NCBI GenBank assembly: GCA_041664985.1
Contig: JBAYJS010000032.1
Location: forward strand, 1 to 11,842
Length of the DNA stretch: 11,842 nt
From: JBAYJS01 sp041664985
GTDB lineage: Bacteria; Patescibacteriota; Patescibacteriia; Buchananbacterales; UBA6539
Direction of reading: 5' to 3'
Shown here: positions 11,229 through 11,842 of the stretch, one piece after another
Position numbering within the stretch: the first letter of the stretch is position 1
Layout: the number at the start of each line of letters is the position of its first letter
Notes under the pieces: generated by a model
What the model saw: the letters and a program-made list of their open reading frames with translations, nothing else
Told to the model about the DNA's origin: nothing
Databases searched by the model: none
Program-made: the position numbers and the translations under genes

Positions 11229-11842
11229 ATGCGCATACTCGTTACTGGTGGTGCGGGTTTTATTGGTTCGCATCTCTGTAAATTTTTACTAGATAAAGGA
11301 AACCAGATTATTTGTCTGGATAATTTTTTTACTGGCCAAAAAAGAAATATTGAGCCATTTTTAGGTAATCCCAATTTTGAATTTTTAGAGCACGACGTGA
11401 CTAAGCCCTTTACCGTTAAAGTTGACCAGATTTATAATTTGGCATGCCCGGCTTCACCGGTTCATTATCAAAAAACTCCCGTGGAAACGGTAAAAACCAA
11501 TGTTTTGGGAGCGATAAATTGTTTGGAGCTCTCAAAAAGTTTAGGCGGTATTAAAGTTTTGCAAGCCTCGACTTCGGAAGTTTACGGCGATCCGGACGTT
11601 CATCCGCAACCGGAAAGCTATCACGGCAACGTTAATCCGATCGGTCCAAGGGCATGTTACGACGAAGGCAAACGCTGCGCGGAAACTTTGTTTTTTGATT
11701 ATCATCGCCAAGATAAAATTCCAATCAAGGTTGTCAGAATTTTTAATACCTATGGTCCGAATATGTCTTGGGACGATGGGCGCGTGGTTTCAAATTTCAT
11801 TATTCAAGCTCTAAAGGGTGAGGATATTACAATTTATGGCGA
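11229..11842 (+). CDS. uxs: UDP-glucuronate decarboxylase (UDP-xylose synthase), 3'-truncated by the window edge
   Basis: An extended-SDR enzyme converting UDP-glucuronate to UDP-xylose with NAD+, supplying sugar nucleotides for cell-surface glycans. The 204 visible residues start MRILVTGGAGFIG, the Rossmann dinucleotide-binding motif (residues 6-13). They include ACPASPVHYQ (72-81), STSEVYGDP (114-122), VNPIGPRACYDEGKR with the catalytic Y144 and K148, and DGRVVSNFIIQAL (183-195). This combination is characteristic of UXS rather than of dTDP-glucose 4,6-dehydratase or UDP-glucose 4-epimerase. About 100 C-terminal residues lie beyond the window. The ATG follows the distal arm of the prfB hairpin with no Shine-Dalgarno. 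TATAAT directly abuts the ATG (11223-11228) and is too close to serve as its promoter. Confidence 0.92.
   Translation, partial: MRILVTGGAGFIGSHLCKFLLDKGNQIICLDNFFTGQKRNIEPFLGNPNFEFLEHDVTKPFTVKVDQIYNLACPASPVHYQKTPVETVKTNVLGAINCLELSKSLGGIKVLQASTSEVYGDPDVHPQPESYHGNVNPIGPRACYDEGKRCAETLFFDYHRQDKIPIKVVRIFNTYGPNMSWDDGRVVSNFIIQALKGEDITIYG

Overview
The window is a compact, gene-dense, moderately AT-rich bacterial segment. Nearly everything lies on the + strand; one small gene is on the minus strand. Gene content, very short intergenic gaps, many small single-pass membrane proteins and few Shine-Dalgarno sequences suggest a Patescibacteria (CPR) genome, perhaps of the Parcubacteria/ABY1 type. That placement is an inference from style, not a phylogenetic result. 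UGA is a normal stop here: several genes end in TGA, and an RF2 with a UGA-dependent frameshift is present. This excludes the CPR lineages that read UGA as glycine.

Layout. 1-960: 3' part of ftsZ. 1097-3454: a class II, adenosylcobalamin-dependent ribonucleotide reductase (nrdJ). 3455-3856: non-coding, with a long imperfect palindrome, a promoter and a strong terminator that together outline an orphan small RNA of about 94 nt. 3857-4096 (minus): a 79-residue two-helix membrane protein. 4224-5200: a DUF523/TudS-like protein overlapping a BtuR/CobO corrinoid adenosyltransferase by 4 nt. 5201-5590: a second palindromic element, a DnaA-box-like 9-mer, a near-consensus promoter and a cobalamin riboswitch with a start-site-masking hairpin. 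5591-8967: four tightly spaced genes under that riboswitch, ending at a 13-bp terminator (8977-9009). 9048-10063: a coiled-coil/TM protein, a stand-alone O6-alkylguanine-DNA alkyltransferase domain and a Cys-rich anchored protein. 10066-11173: prfB with the classical +1 programmed frameshift. 11229-end: 5' part of a UDP-glucuronate decarboxylase.

The main result is a coherent vitamin B12 economy. The cell needs AdoCbl for dNTP synthesis (NrdJ) and can make it from cobalamin (BtuR). It appears to import cobalamin through the riboswitch-controlled operon. The first gene of that operon encodes a secreted protein with an alpha/alpha-toroid domain followed by a DUF4430 beta domain, the same two-domain order as animal intrinsic factor and transcobalamin. 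It is followed by a membrane-anchored beta-sandwich protein, a membrane-anchored DUF4430 protein and a DUF6580 membrane protein resembling an ECF transporter S component. No corrin-ring biosynthesis gene and no BtuBFCD or EcfAT component is visible, so I infer a salvage system in a B12 auxotroph. Cobalamin binding and transport are predicted from family architecture and riboswitch context, not demonstrated.
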